Assembly: GCA_002702895.1 (NCBI GenBank)
Contig: PACX01000014.1
Span: forward strand, 40,589-88,063
From: Flavobacteriaceae bacterium
GTDB lineage: Bacteria > Bacteroidota > Bacteroidia > Flavobacteriales > Flavobacteriaceae
Reading direction: 5' to 3'
DNA: 47,475 bases
The first letter of the stretch is position 1. Every line of letters begins with the position of its first letter. Below the pieces are notes generated by a model. It did no database searches. It was not told the origin of the DNA and was given only the letters and a program-made list of their open reading frames with translations. The translations under genes were made by a program, and so were the position numbers. Shown in pieces: positions 24,435 to 32,127 of the stretch.

Positions 24435-25193
24435 ATGAAAAAAATACATTTTATATTATTTACTACATCTTTTTTTATTTTGAGCTGTAATAATTTTTCT
24501 ACAAAAAAAAATGTTAAATCAATAGCTTCAGAAAATTCAATGGATTCTTCGTTAGATGATAATTGGGTCTCTTTAATTCAAGATAATTCTCTGGATGGTT
24601 GGCATTATTATCAGGATAATGGTGAAAAGTCTGGGTGGGACATTAATGAGGGAGTTATAACTTTTACATCTGCTAATGCAAAGGGAAAGGGTGACAAAAG
24701 TTTAGTAAGTGATAAAGAGTATACAAACTTCAAAATCCATCTAGAATGGAAGGTAAGCCCTGGATCTAATAGCGGATTTTTTTGGGGAGTAAAAGAGGAT
24801 TTGAAATATGAATTTCCTTTTGTAACTGGTCCTGAAATTCAAATTCTAGATCCTGAGATGCCTGATGGGCCCTTAACACAAGCAGGTGCTTTATACGGAA
24901 TGATTGCCCCTTCTAAATGGGTTACGAAACCTGCAGGTGAATGGAATACTTACGATATTACAATCAACCATAATTCCAATAAAGGAGTTGTAGTTCACAA
25001 CGGGGAAGAAATAGTAAATTTCCCATTAAGTGGAGACGAATGGGATGCAATGGTTGCTCCAACTAAATTTAATAATTGTGATCAGGAACCCTGGCAAAAT
25101 TGTGATTTTGGAAAATTTAAAACAGGTAAAATATCTATTCAAGATCACCCTGGTGTGATTTCATTTAGAAATATCAGAATATTAGAATTATAA
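24435..25193 (+). CDS. DUF1080 (3-keto-disaccharide hydrolase-like) lipoprotein
   Basis: 252 aa lipoprotein with a signal ending at C18 (FILSC). Residues about 45-252 match DUF1080, a concanavalin-like beta-sandwich family: WVSLIQDNSLDGWHYY, WKVSPGSNSGFFWGV, GPEIQILD and WNTYDITINHNSNKGVVVHNG are typical. Members have been described as 3-keto-disaccharide hydrolases or 3-keto-glycoside lyases. Exposed on a membrane face, it could cleave glycosides after C3 oxidation by a neighbouring dehydrogenase. It lies 73 bases after the Gfo/Idh gene; its stop codon is inside a 28-base AT-only palindrome. Confidence 0.88.
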   Translation: MKKIHFILFTTSFFILSCNNFSTKKNVKSIASENSMDSSLDDNWVSLIQDNSLDGWHYYQDNGEKSGWDINEGVITFTSANAKGKGDKSLVSDKEYTNFKIHLEWKVSPGSNSGFFWGVKEDLKYEFPFVTGPEIQILDPEMPDGPLTQAGALYGMIAPSKWVTKPAGEWNTYDITINHNSNKGVVVHNGEEIVNFPLSGDEWDAMVAPTKFNNCDQEPWQNCDFGKFKTGKISIQDHPGVISFRNIRILEL

Positions 25194-25216
25194 TTTTTAT
25201 TTAAATAAAAATTATA
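25189..25216. repeat. 28-base perfect AT-only palindrome
   Basis: Bases 25189-25216 are a perfect inverted repeat with no loop and no G or C, covering the DUF1080 stop codon and the start of the 114-base gap before the GMC gene. It could form a hairpin (about 12-bp stem, 4-base loop), act as a dyad for a regulator, or be chance in AT-rich DNA; lack of G+C makes a strong terminator unlikely. Confidence 0.45.
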
Positions 25217-25307
25217 GTAATATTTATGTTATATTATTTTTTTAAAAAACTACTAATTGTCCTTAGATTTAAGTTCTAAATAAAACTATTTATGACAAAT
25301 TAATTAT

Positions 25308-27032
25308 ATGCAGATAAAAGAAATTAATAAGGAATATGATGTTATAATAGTCGGTTCTGGTGCTGGTGGTGGAATGGCAACTAAAATTTTATCTGAGGCA
25401 GGTTTATCTGTTGCTATCGTTGAAGCAGGACCCTTTTATGATCCTGCAAATCCAGAACAAATGACACAAATGAAATGGCCATATGAGTCTCCTAGACGTG
25501 GAGGAGGAACTACTAGGTTTTTTGGAGATTTTGATCAAGCATATGGAGGATGGGAAATAGAGGGAGAACCTTATTCTCAAGTGGGAGATACGGATTTTAA
25601 ATGGTTTAGATCTAGAATGTTAGGAGGAAGAACTAATCATTGGGGAAGAATATCTTTAAGATTTGGACCTAATGATTTTAAAAAGAAATCGATTGATGGA
25701 TTTGGCGAAGATTGGCCAATTTCATATAAGGATATTAAACCATATTATGATAAATTAGATAAATTAATTGGGGTTTTTGGAAGTAATGAAAATTTATATA
25801 ATGATCCTAATGGTTTTTTTCTTCCACCGCCTAAACCAAGGTTACACGAACTTTTTTATATAAAAGGGGCGAGAAAAAGTAATGTTAAAGTAATACCCTC
25901 AAGATTATCAATTTTAACTAAAAGAATTAATGATGAACGAGGAGTTTGTTTTTATTGTAATCAATGTGCTAGAAGTTGTATGACATATGCTGATTTTTCA
26001 TCTGGGTCATGTTTAATATTTCCAGCTCAAAAATCAGGCGGTCAAATTGATATGTTTCTTAATGCTATGGTAAGAACAGTTACTACTAATAGTGAGGGTA
26101 AAGCAAATGGGGTATCTTATATTGATAAAACAGAGAATAAAGAATACAAATTAAAGGGAAAAGTTGTAGTATTAGCTGCTTCTGCATGTAGTTCTGCTAG
26201 AATTCTTTTGAATTCTAAATCTCAACAACATCCCAACGGATTAGGTAATAATAGTGATTTAATTGGAAAGTATTTACATGATTCTACTGGAGGTGATATG
26301 ATGGCATTTATTCCAGAATTAATTGACAGAAAAATTTATAATGAAGATGGTGTTGGCGGAATGCATGTTTATTCACCTTGGTGGCTTGATAATAAAAAAT
26401 TAGATTTTCCAAGAGGATATCACATAGAAGTTTGGGGTGGATTGGGTGCGCCATCTTATGGAACTGGTTTTAATGTGAACAGTTTTAATAAATTTTTTGG
26501 AATAAATAAAGCCGGTGGATATGGAGATGTTCTAAGGTCAGATATGAAAAAGTATTATGGATCAACAATAGGATTATCTGGGAGAGGAGAGTCTATTGCT
26601 CAAAAAACCAATTATTGTGAAATAGATCCTAATAAAGTTGATAAATATGGAGTTCCAATTCTCAGATTTAATTATAAATGGACAGATAATGAGATAAAGC
26701 AAGCTAAGCACATGCAAGATACTTTTGAAGAGGTTATACATAATATGGGAGGAATTCCATTGTGGGGAAAGCCTGGAAAAGAATCTAATTATGGTATTAA
26801 TAAACCGGGTTGGATTATACATGAGGTTGGTACAACTAGAATGGGTAATGATTCAAAAAAATCAGTTGTTAATGAATTTGAACAGCTTCATGATGTCTCC
26901 AATGTATTTGTTGTTGATGCAGGACCTTTTGTTTCACAAGCTGACAAAAATCCTACTTGGACAATTATGGCTTTAGCTTGGAGAAGTTCGGAATATATAA
27001 TAGACCAGTTTAAAAAACAAAATTTTCAATAA
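25308..27032 (+). CDS. GMC-family FAD oxidoreductase with a Cys-rich cluster motif (sugar dehydrogenase catalytic subunit)
   Basis: 574 aa. FAD-binding VGSGAGGGMA starts at residue 15; GMC motifs include GGRTNHWGR and the C-terminal catalytic HEVGTTRMG, with NPTWTIMALAWR at the end. Four Cys, C214, C217, C220 and C224, form a CX2CX2CX3C motif, as in GMC dehydrogenases that carry an iron-sulfur cluster and pass electrons on rather than to oxygen. No signal peptide is present; the small subunit encoded 2 bases downstream has a Tat signal, so the pair is probably exported together. With DUF1080 and ThuA nearby, a glycoside or sugar 3-dehydrogenase is the leading guess. Confidence 0.88.
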   Translation: MQIKEINKEYDVIIVGSGAGGGMATKILSEAGLSVAIVEAGPFYDPANPEQMTQMKWPYESPRRGGGTTRFFGDFDQAYGGWEIEGEPYSQVGDTDFKWFRSRMLGGRTNHWGRISLRFGPNDFKKKSIDGFGEDWPISYKDIKPYYDKLDKLIGVFGSNENLYNDPNGFFLPPPKPRLHELFYIKGARKSNVKVIPSRLSILTKRINDERGVCFYCNQCARSCMTYADFSSGSCLIFPAQKSGGQIDMFLNAMVRTVTTNSEGKANGVSYIDKTENKEYKLKGKVVVLAASACSSARILLNSKSQQHPNGLGNNSDLIGKYLHDSTGGDMMAFIPELIDRKIYNEDGVGGMHVYSPWWLDNKKLDFPRGYHIEVWGGLGAPSYGTGFNVNSFNKFFGINKAGGYGDVLRSDMKKYYGSTIGLSGRGESIAQKTNYCEIDPNKVDKYGVPILRFNYKWTDNEIKQAKHMQDTFEEVIHNMGGIPLWGKPGKESNYGINKPGWIIHEVGTTRMGNDSKKSVVNEFEQLHDVSNVFVVDAGPFVSQADKNPTWTIMALAWRSSEYIIDQFKKQNFQ

Positions 27033-27033
27033 T

Positions 27034-27738
27034 ATGAAAAGAAGGGATTCGATTAAAAATTTAGTTTTAGGATCATTTGGTGCCAGTATTTTTCTTGAAT
27101 CTTGTTATAATGTATCCAGAGAAAAAATTGTAAGATCTCTCACAAGATATGAATATGGAAGAACTCCTGAAGAAAAACTTTATGATGATAAACTCTTTGC
27201 AAAAAAGTTCTTTTCAAACGATGAGTTACTAACTTTAGATAAGCTATGTAACTTAATCCTTCCTCCGAATGATTTTGGATCAATTAGACAAGCTGAAGTT
27301 GTTCAATTAATAGAATTTATGGCAAAGGATATTCCAACTTATCAAACACCTCTTAGAAAAGGTCTTTCTTGGATTAATGATGAAAGTAAGAAAAGATTTA
27401 ATAATTTATTTATAGATATTCCAATTTCTTCTCAGAAAGAAATATTAGATGAAATTGCTTATTATGATCCCAATAAAAATATGAATGATCTTTCTGAACC
27501 AACTCAATGGTTTAATTTGTTGAGGAATTTGACGATGACTGGATATTTTACATCTGAAGTTGGCATCAAGGAATTAGGATATAAAGGAAATACTCCAAAT
27601 GTTTGGGATGGTATTCCTCAAAATATATTAGATCAGTATGGGCTTTCATATGATAAAGATTGGTTGGATAAATGTGTAGATCAATCAAAAAGAAATGATA
27701 AGGCTATTTGGGATGAAAAAGGAAATCTCATATCTTAG
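27034..27738 (+). CDS. Gluconate 2-dehydrogenase subunit 3 family protein (small subunit of the GMC dehydrogenase)
   Basis: 234 aa. The start KRRDSIKNLVLGSFGASIFLESC shortened here reads as twin-arginine (R3, R4), a hydrophobic stretch, and a lipobox-like end at C24, so the protein may be a Tat-exported lipoprotein. The body matches the gluconate 2-dehydrogenase subunit 3 family, whose members escort the flavin subunit across the membrane and stabilise it: LDKLCNLILPPNDFGSIRQAEV and WFNLLRNLTMTGYFTSEVGIKELGY are typical. No cytochrome c subunit follows; the electron acceptor must be encoded elsewhere. A strong terminator stands 5 bases after the stop. Confidence 0.88.
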   Translation: MKRRDSIKNLVLGSFGASIFLESCYNVSREKIVRSLTRYEYGRTPEEKLYDDKLFAKKFFSNDELLTLDKLCNLILPPNDFGSIRQAEVVQLIEFMAKDIPTYQTPLRKGLSWINDESKKRFNNLFIDIPISSQKEILDEIAYYDPNKNMNDLSEPTQWFNLLRNLTMTGYFTSEVGIKELGYKGNTPNVWDGIPQNILDQYGLSYDKDWLDKCVDQSKRNDKAIWDEKGNLIS

Positions 27739-27743
27739 AAAAT

Positions 27744-27776
27744 AAAAACCCTATTTTTCTTCAAAATAGGGTTTTT
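27744..27776. terminator. Bidirectional intrinsic terminator
   Basis: A perfect 14-bp stem (27744-27757 with 27763-27776), core CCCTATTTT/AAAATAGGG, and a 5-base loop. The stem is flanked by runs of A on the left and T on the right, so it can stop transcription in both directions: the GMC/small-subunit operon on the plus strand and tRNA-Phe on the minus strand. Confidence 0.85.
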
Positions 27777-27779
27777 AAG

Positions 27780-27852
27780 TGGTACCTCGCAGAATCGAAC
27801 TGCGGACACAAGGATTTTCAGTCCTTTGCTCTACCAACTGAGCTAAGGTACC
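27780..27852 (-). tRNA. tRNA-Phe (anticodon GAA)
   Basis: 73 bases on the minus strand fold into a cloverleaf. The acceptor GGTACCT pairs with AGGTACC, followed by discriminator A. The D arm begins TAGCTCAG, the anticodon arm GGACTGAAAATCC has the loop CTGAAAA with anticodon GAA, and the T arm is GCAGTTCGATTCTGC. CCA is not encoded. An exact promoter match lies upstream. Confidence 0.97.
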
Positions 27853-27873
27853 AAAGCTTGTTTTTTAGAAGAG

Positions 27874-27903
27874 CAAATATAATTTGTTTTATTAGAGCAA
27901 CAA
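27874..27903 (-). promoter_or_regulatory. Promoter of tRNA-Phe, full Bacteroidota-type match
   Basis: On the minus strand this reads TTG, a spacer of 19 bases, then TATATTTG: an exact match to the Bacteroidota vegetative promoter TTG-N19-TAnnTTTG, with a further T before the TTG outside the span. The -7 box ends 21 bases before the mature tRNA 5' end. Confidence 0.8.
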
Positions 27904-27952
27904 AAAATCATGTAAAAAATCTTGTGTATTTTTATCATTTAATAACAAGTAA

Positions 27953-28675
27953 TTGAATTTAATTATAGATATAGGTAATAGCCTTTTGAAAGTAGGTGTT
28001 TTTAAAAATAATAATCTTATAATTTTTGGTGAATTTAATGAAGATTATTTTTCAAATGTTAAATCAATTTTAGATAAATATCCTATTACTCATTCAATAG
28101 TTTCAAATGTCTCGCAATCCAATAATAAATTAATAGAATTATTATCTAATAAGACTAATTTAATTAAATTTAATTCCTCTTTAAAACTTCCATTTAAAAA
28201 TTGCTACAAAAGCAAAAAAACTTTAGGAAAAGATAGAATAGCACTCATTAGTAACGCTTCAAATGAATATCCTAAAGAAAATGTCTTATTAATTGATTTA
28301 GGTACGTGTATAACTTTTGATTTTTTAAATAATAAAAACGAGTATCTTGGTGGTAGTATTTCCCCTGGTTTAAGAATGAGATATAAATCTTTAAATAATT
28401 ATACAGCTAACCTTCCACTAATAGATCCTAAGGAGATCGATTATTTTATTGGAAAAAACACCGAAGATTCAATTCACTCAGGTGTAATTAATGGAATTAT
28501 TAGTGAGTTAAATAATTCAATAGATAAATATAAAAGTCAGTATAAAGAAATTAAGATAATTTTAACAGGTGGAGATGCTAAATTCTTGTTCAAGAAGATA
28601 AAAAATAGCATCTTAGCGAATTCAAATTTTCTGATATTTGGTCTCAACTTTTTAATTGAATTGAATAAAAAATAA
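27953..28675 (+). CDS. coaX: Type III pantothenate kinase
   Basis: 240-aa CoaX, an ASKHA-fold kinase that phosphorylates pantothenate, the first step of coenzyme A synthesis. The N-terminal IIDIGNSLLKVGVF (phosphate-1 motif, about 4-17), LGKDRIALI, VLLIDLGTCITFDF and LGGSISPGLRMR are the family signatures, and ILTGGDAKFL is the adenosine motif. The start is TTG at 27953, since no ATG precedes the conserved DIGN. Its stop shares one base with the start of the outer-membrane protein gene (TAATG), indicating coupled translation and the head of a long envelope operon. Confidence 0.94.
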   Translation: MNLIIDIGNSLLKVGVFKNNNLIIFGEFNEDYFSNVKSILDKYPITHSIVSNVSQSNNKLIELLSNKTNLIKFNSSLKLPFKNCYKSKKTLGKDRIALISNASNEYPKENVLLIDLGTCITFDFLNNKNEYLGGSISPGLRMRYKSLNNYTANLPLIDPKEIDYFIGKNTEDSIHSGVINGIISELNNSIDKYKSQYKEIKIILTGGDAKFLFKKIKNSILANSNFLIFGLNFLIELNKK

Positions 28676-29931
28676 TGATAAAATATATACAAGCTGCTTT
28701 CTTAATTTTTGTGACATCATTTGTTTTTAGTCAATCAGGAAGTTTATCTCCTTATTCATTTTATGGTATTGGAGAAAATACTTTTAAAGGAACTATTGAA
28801 AATAGATCTATGGGAGGATTAAATGTTTACAGCGATAGTATTCATTTAAATCTAACAAATCCAGCTGCTTATTCTCAAATTGAACTTGTTAATTATTCGG
28901 TTGGAGTTGATTATAATAGCTCTAGATTAATTTCTGATAATTCAAATGAAAATACTAGTACTGCTAACGTTAATTATCTAGCAGTTACAGTACCTACTAA
29001 ATATCTTGTTTTTGGTTTTGGAATAATTCCTAAATCATCCGTTGGCTATTTATTACAAAGTACTGACGAATCAAAGACACCTAAAGAAGTTGAAAGATAT
29101 CAGGGAAATGGAGGAGTAAATACAGCATTTTTAACTTTTGGTTTTAAGGTTTTAAAAAAAATAAATCTTGGAGTTTCAGCAAATTATGAATTTGGAAGTT
29201 TAGATCATTCTAATTCAAGAATACTTGAAGGTATTCAATTATATACTAGGGTTGAAAGCAATTCTTCGCTTAGTGGAGTTAATTTTGTTTATTCTACTCT
29301 TTTTAGAGAAAAAATTTCTACTGATTTGACCTTACATGCAAGTTATATTTTTAAACCAAGTTCAAAACTAACTTCCCAAAACTCACAAATTTTATATACC
29401 ATTACTGGTGATGGTTCTTTTGGAGGAGATAGCGAAGAAATTGATTTAGAAGTTCTAAATTTAAAAGAAACAAAAATTACTATTCCTTCCTCAAATTCAT
29501 TTGGTTTAGGCCTTGGAAAAGAAACAAAATGGTTTATTGGATTTGATTACACTAAAACTAATGGAGGCGGCTTTGAAAATAAATTATTTAATTTAAACAA
29601 TGTTGAATATAAGGAAGCTTCAAAGTTTTCATTAGGTGGATTTTTTATTCCAGATTTCAATTCTTTTACAAGCTATTTAAGTAGGATAGTTTATAGAGCT
29701 GGAATAAGAATAGAAAAAACAGGTCTCCATATTCAAAATCAATCCATAGATGAATATGGAATAAATTTTGGATTAGGTTTGCCATTTCAAGGTTTTCAAA
29801 ATATTAATTTAGGGTTTGAGATAGGTAAAAGGGGAACGACAAATGCTGGATTAATTCAAGAAAAATTCTTTAGCGTTAGATTGGGACTAACCTTAAATGA
29901 CCGTTGGTTTGTAAAAAACAAGTATAATTAA
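28675..29931 (+). CDS. Outer membrane beta-barrel protein, function unknown
   Basis: 418 aa with a signal peptide (cleavage near VFSQSG) and alternating polar/hydrophobic strands throughout, consistent with an outer-membrane beta-barrel. The opening SGSLSPYSFYGIGENTFKG and LSLTNPA-like segment (here HLNLTNPAAYSQI) are typical of the flavobacterial protein encoded right after coaX, which has some likeness to FadL-type barrels. The end RLGLTLNDRWFVKNKYN has the terminal aromatic-rich strand. No substrate can be assigned. It shares a base with coaX and is 69 bases ahead of the TPR gene. Confidence 0.75.
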   Translation: MIKYIQAAFLIFVTSFVFSQSGSLSPYSFYGIGENTFKGTIENRSMGGLNVYSDSIHLNLTNPAAYSQIELVNYSVGVDYNSSRLISDNSNENTSTANVNYLAVTVPTKYLVFGFGIIPKSSVGYLLQSTDESKTPKEVERYQGNGGVNTAFLTFGFKVLKKINLGVSANYEFGSLDHSNSRILEGIQLYTRVESNSSLSGVNFVYSTLFREKISTDLTLHASYIFKPSSKLTSQNSQILYTITGDGSFGGDSEEIDLEVLNLKETKITIPSSNSFGLGLGKETKWFIGFDYTKTNGGGFENKLFNLNNVEYKEASKFSLGGFFIPDFNSFTSYLSRIVYRAGIRIEKTGLHIQNQSIDEYGINFGLGLPFQGFQNINLGFEIGKRGTTNAGLIQEKFFSVRLGLTLNDRWFVKNKYN

Positions 29932-30000
29932 TAAATTTGGCTTCATTTTTGTTTAATTATGATCTTTAATCCTCTAATAATCAAATATTAAATTATTATA

Positions 30001-31383
30001 ATGAGAAGTTTATACATTTTTTTATTGATATTTTTTAGTATTTATTCTTACAGCCAATCTAAAGAAGAATGTTTCTCTAATTTGTCAATATTTGCAGAAT
30101 ATGCTAAAGTTAAAAATTATGAAGCTGCTTATGAACCTTGGCTTAAGGTAAAAGGCGAATGTCCAGATATTAATTCTGCTATATATGTTTATGGAGAAAG
30201 AATATTAAAGTTTTATATTAAAAACAGTCAAGAAAATGAAAAAGACAAATATCAAAAAGATCTTTTGTCTCTATACGATGAATGGCTTAAATATTTTTCT
30301 AAAACAAAATCTGGTACTCCACAAATTGGTAAAATATTAGCAATTAAGGCACAATCTATGATTGATTATAAGTTGGCGGATGATAAGGGTATTTATAATG
30401 TTTATGATGAAGCATTTAAAAAAGATCCAAAAAGTTTTACTTCCCCAAAAGGGTTATATAATTACTTCAAAATTTATTTTAATCTTTATAAAAATGGGAA
30501 CTCGTCTGTGTCTTTGGAATCTTTATTTGAAAAGTATGAAGAACTTACTGAAAAATTTGAATTAGTAATGGGCTCTTACACTTCAAAGTTAGATGGTCTT
30601 CTTAAAAAAGAGGAAAATGATGATCCGCTTTCAAGTAGAGAAGTAAAAAATAAAAGAATTTATGAAGTAAATATGATAGCTTGTTCGACATATTTGAACA
30701 ATTTAAATGCTATAATTGCAAAAGAATCCACATGTGAAAATTTAATTCCTCTGTATAGAAAGAATTTTGATAAGTTTAAGTCAGATGCAGTTTGGTTAAA
30801 TAGAGCAGCTAGCAGAATGGATAGTAAGGATTGTTCAGATGATCCATTATTTGTTGAATTGGTAGAGGCTTTACATGAGTTAAATCCTTCAGCTAATTCT
30901 GCATATTATTTAGGTTTATTAAATGATAAGAAGGGAGATTCTAAAACTGCTATTGAATATTATAATGAGTCTATCTCATTAGAAACAGACAATCTTAAAA
31001 AAGCTAAGACACTATATAAAATCGCTTTAAAGTTTAAAAAGTCAGGACAATACAGTAAATCAAGAAGTTATGCATATAAAGCACTTAATTATCAGCCTTC
31101 ATCAGGAAGATCACATTTATTAATTGCCAATTTATATGCTTCAAGCGCTAACAACTGTGGAAATACACAATTTGAAAAAAGAGCAATATATTGGTTAGCT
31201 GCTAAAGAAGCTAGAAAGGCTGCATCTGTTGATGCATCTGTTAGAAGAACTGCAAATAAAACTGCTATAAGCTATGAAGGAAGAGCTCCATCTAAAACAG
31301 ATATTTTTACTGAGGGAAGATCTGGTGAAACTATTTCTGTAAAATGCTGGATCGGTAAAAATATTACAGTTCCCTCCATTTAG
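30001..31383 (+). CDS. Secreted tetratricopeptide-repeat protein
   Basis: 460 aa with a signal peptide (MRSLYIFLLIFFSIYSYSQS). Helical repeats run through the chain, clearest as TPR units near residues 295-375 (AYYLGLLNDKKGDSKTAIEYY and AKTLYKIALKFKKSGQYSKS). The C-terminus GETISVKCWIGKNITVPSI is a conserved tail in flavobacterial homologues. Its place between an outer-membrane protein and lptC suggests an envelope-assembly or scaffold role. Function is not known; family membership of the repeats is clear. Confidence 0.82.
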   Translation: MRSLYIFLLIFFSIYSYSQSKEECFSNLSIFAEYAKVKNYEAAYEPWLKVKGECPDINSAIYVYGERILKFYIKNSQENEKDKYQKDLLSLYDEWLKYFSKTKSGTPQIGKILAIKAQSMIDYKLADDKGIYNVYDEAFKKDPKSFTSPKGLYNYFKIYFNLYKNGNSSVSLESLFEKYEELTEKFELVMGSYTSKLDGLLKKEENDDPLSSREVKNKRIYEVNMIACSTYLNNLNAIIAKESTCENLIPLYRKNFDKFKSDAVWLNRAASRMDSKDCSDDPLFVELVEALHELNPSANSAYYLGLLNDKKGDSKTAIEYYNESISLETDNLKKAKTLYKIALKFKKSGQYSKSRSYAYKALNYQPSSGRSHLLIANLYASSANNCGNTQFEKRAIYWLAAKEARKAASVDASVRRTANKTAISYEGRAPSKTDIFTEGRSGETISVKCWIGKNITVPSI

Positions 31384-31386
31384 ATA

Positions 31387-31944
31387 ATGAATTTGAAGAG
31401 ATTTTTCATTTTAACTTTTTTTTGTTTTTTTTCTTGTGAAGACAATTTTCAAGAAATAAAAAATATTAATAATTATGATTTTATCCCTGTTGGAATAGCT
31501 GAAAATATAAAATTGATCTATACTGATTCAGCTAAAGTTAAGGCAGTATTAACATCTCCTTTAAATAAAGATTTTACAAATCAAGAATTTCCATATTCTG
31601 AATTTCCAAATGGAATTAAAATTACTTTTTTTGATAAAAATAATAATTCCACCGTAGTAACTTCAAATTATGCGATTACCTATAACAAAACTAATATTGT
31701 TGATTTGATTGGTAATGTTGTTATTAATACTTACGATGGATCTGAATTAAAAACCTCACAACTATATTGGGATCCAGAACAAGAATGGCTCTTTACTGAA
31801 AAAAAATTTAGTTTTAAAAATACAGATTATGATATTATTGCTAAAAGGTTAGATGCAAATAGATCATTTACTATATTTAATACCGGAGAATTAGATGGTA
31901 AGGTTATGGTTGAAGAAAATGAATATTTAATTAATGAAAATTAG
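31387..31944 (+). CDS. lptC: LPS export protein LptC
   Basis: 185 aa. A short hydrophobic start ending in a lipobox-like FFSC (C17) suggests lipoprotein anchoring, as is common for LptC in Bacteroidota. The rest matches the LptC beta-jellyroll: SAKVKAVLTSPL, FPNGIKITFFDKNNN, NIVDLIGNVVINTYDGSELKTSQLYWDPEQEWLFTEK in parts, with the segment VDLIGNVVI and LYWDPEQ as best anchors. LptC links the LptBFG transporter to LptA in moving LPS across the periplasm. It starts 3 bases after the TPR gene and overlaps the next small gene by 11 bases. Confidence 0.88.
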   Translation: MNLKRFFILTFFCFFSCEDNFQEIKNINNYDFIPVGIAENIKLIYTDSAKVKAVLTSPLNKDFTNQEFPYSEFPNGIKITFFDKNNNSTVVTSNYAITYNKTNIVDLIGNVVINTYDGSELKTSQLYWDPEQEWLFTEKKFSFKNTDYDIIAKRLDANRSFTIFNTGELDGKVMVEENEYLINEN

Positions 31945-32122
31945 AAAAATTTCAGAAATAGTTTACTTATTAATTTTTATTATTGCTTCATTAGATTATT
32001 TCCTTGGATCAAATGATCAATCTAATAGAAAAAGTATTTTACTAATTTTTGCCCTTGTATCATTATTTATGTTTTTTTTTAGAAGACATTACAGAAAAAA
32101 ATTTGAAAAAATGAATAAATAA
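31934..32122 (+). CDS. Small two-helix membrane protein
   Basis: 62 aa with two hydrophobic helices (about 9-25 and 34-49) and a strongly basic C-terminus (RRHYRKKFEKMNK), so the tail is likely cytoplasmic. It overlaps lptC by 11 bases and is followed by the CNNM/CBS protein after 5 bases; a small membrane gene in this position recurs in Flavobacteriia. The tight packing and good positive-inside pattern support a real gene. No function can be given; an accessory part of the LPS-export or CNNM machinery is possible. Confidence 0.7.
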   Translation: MKIRKISEIVYLLIFIIASLDYFLGSNDQSNRKSILLIFALVSLFMFFFRRHYRKKFEKMNK

Positions 32123-32127
32123 ATTTA

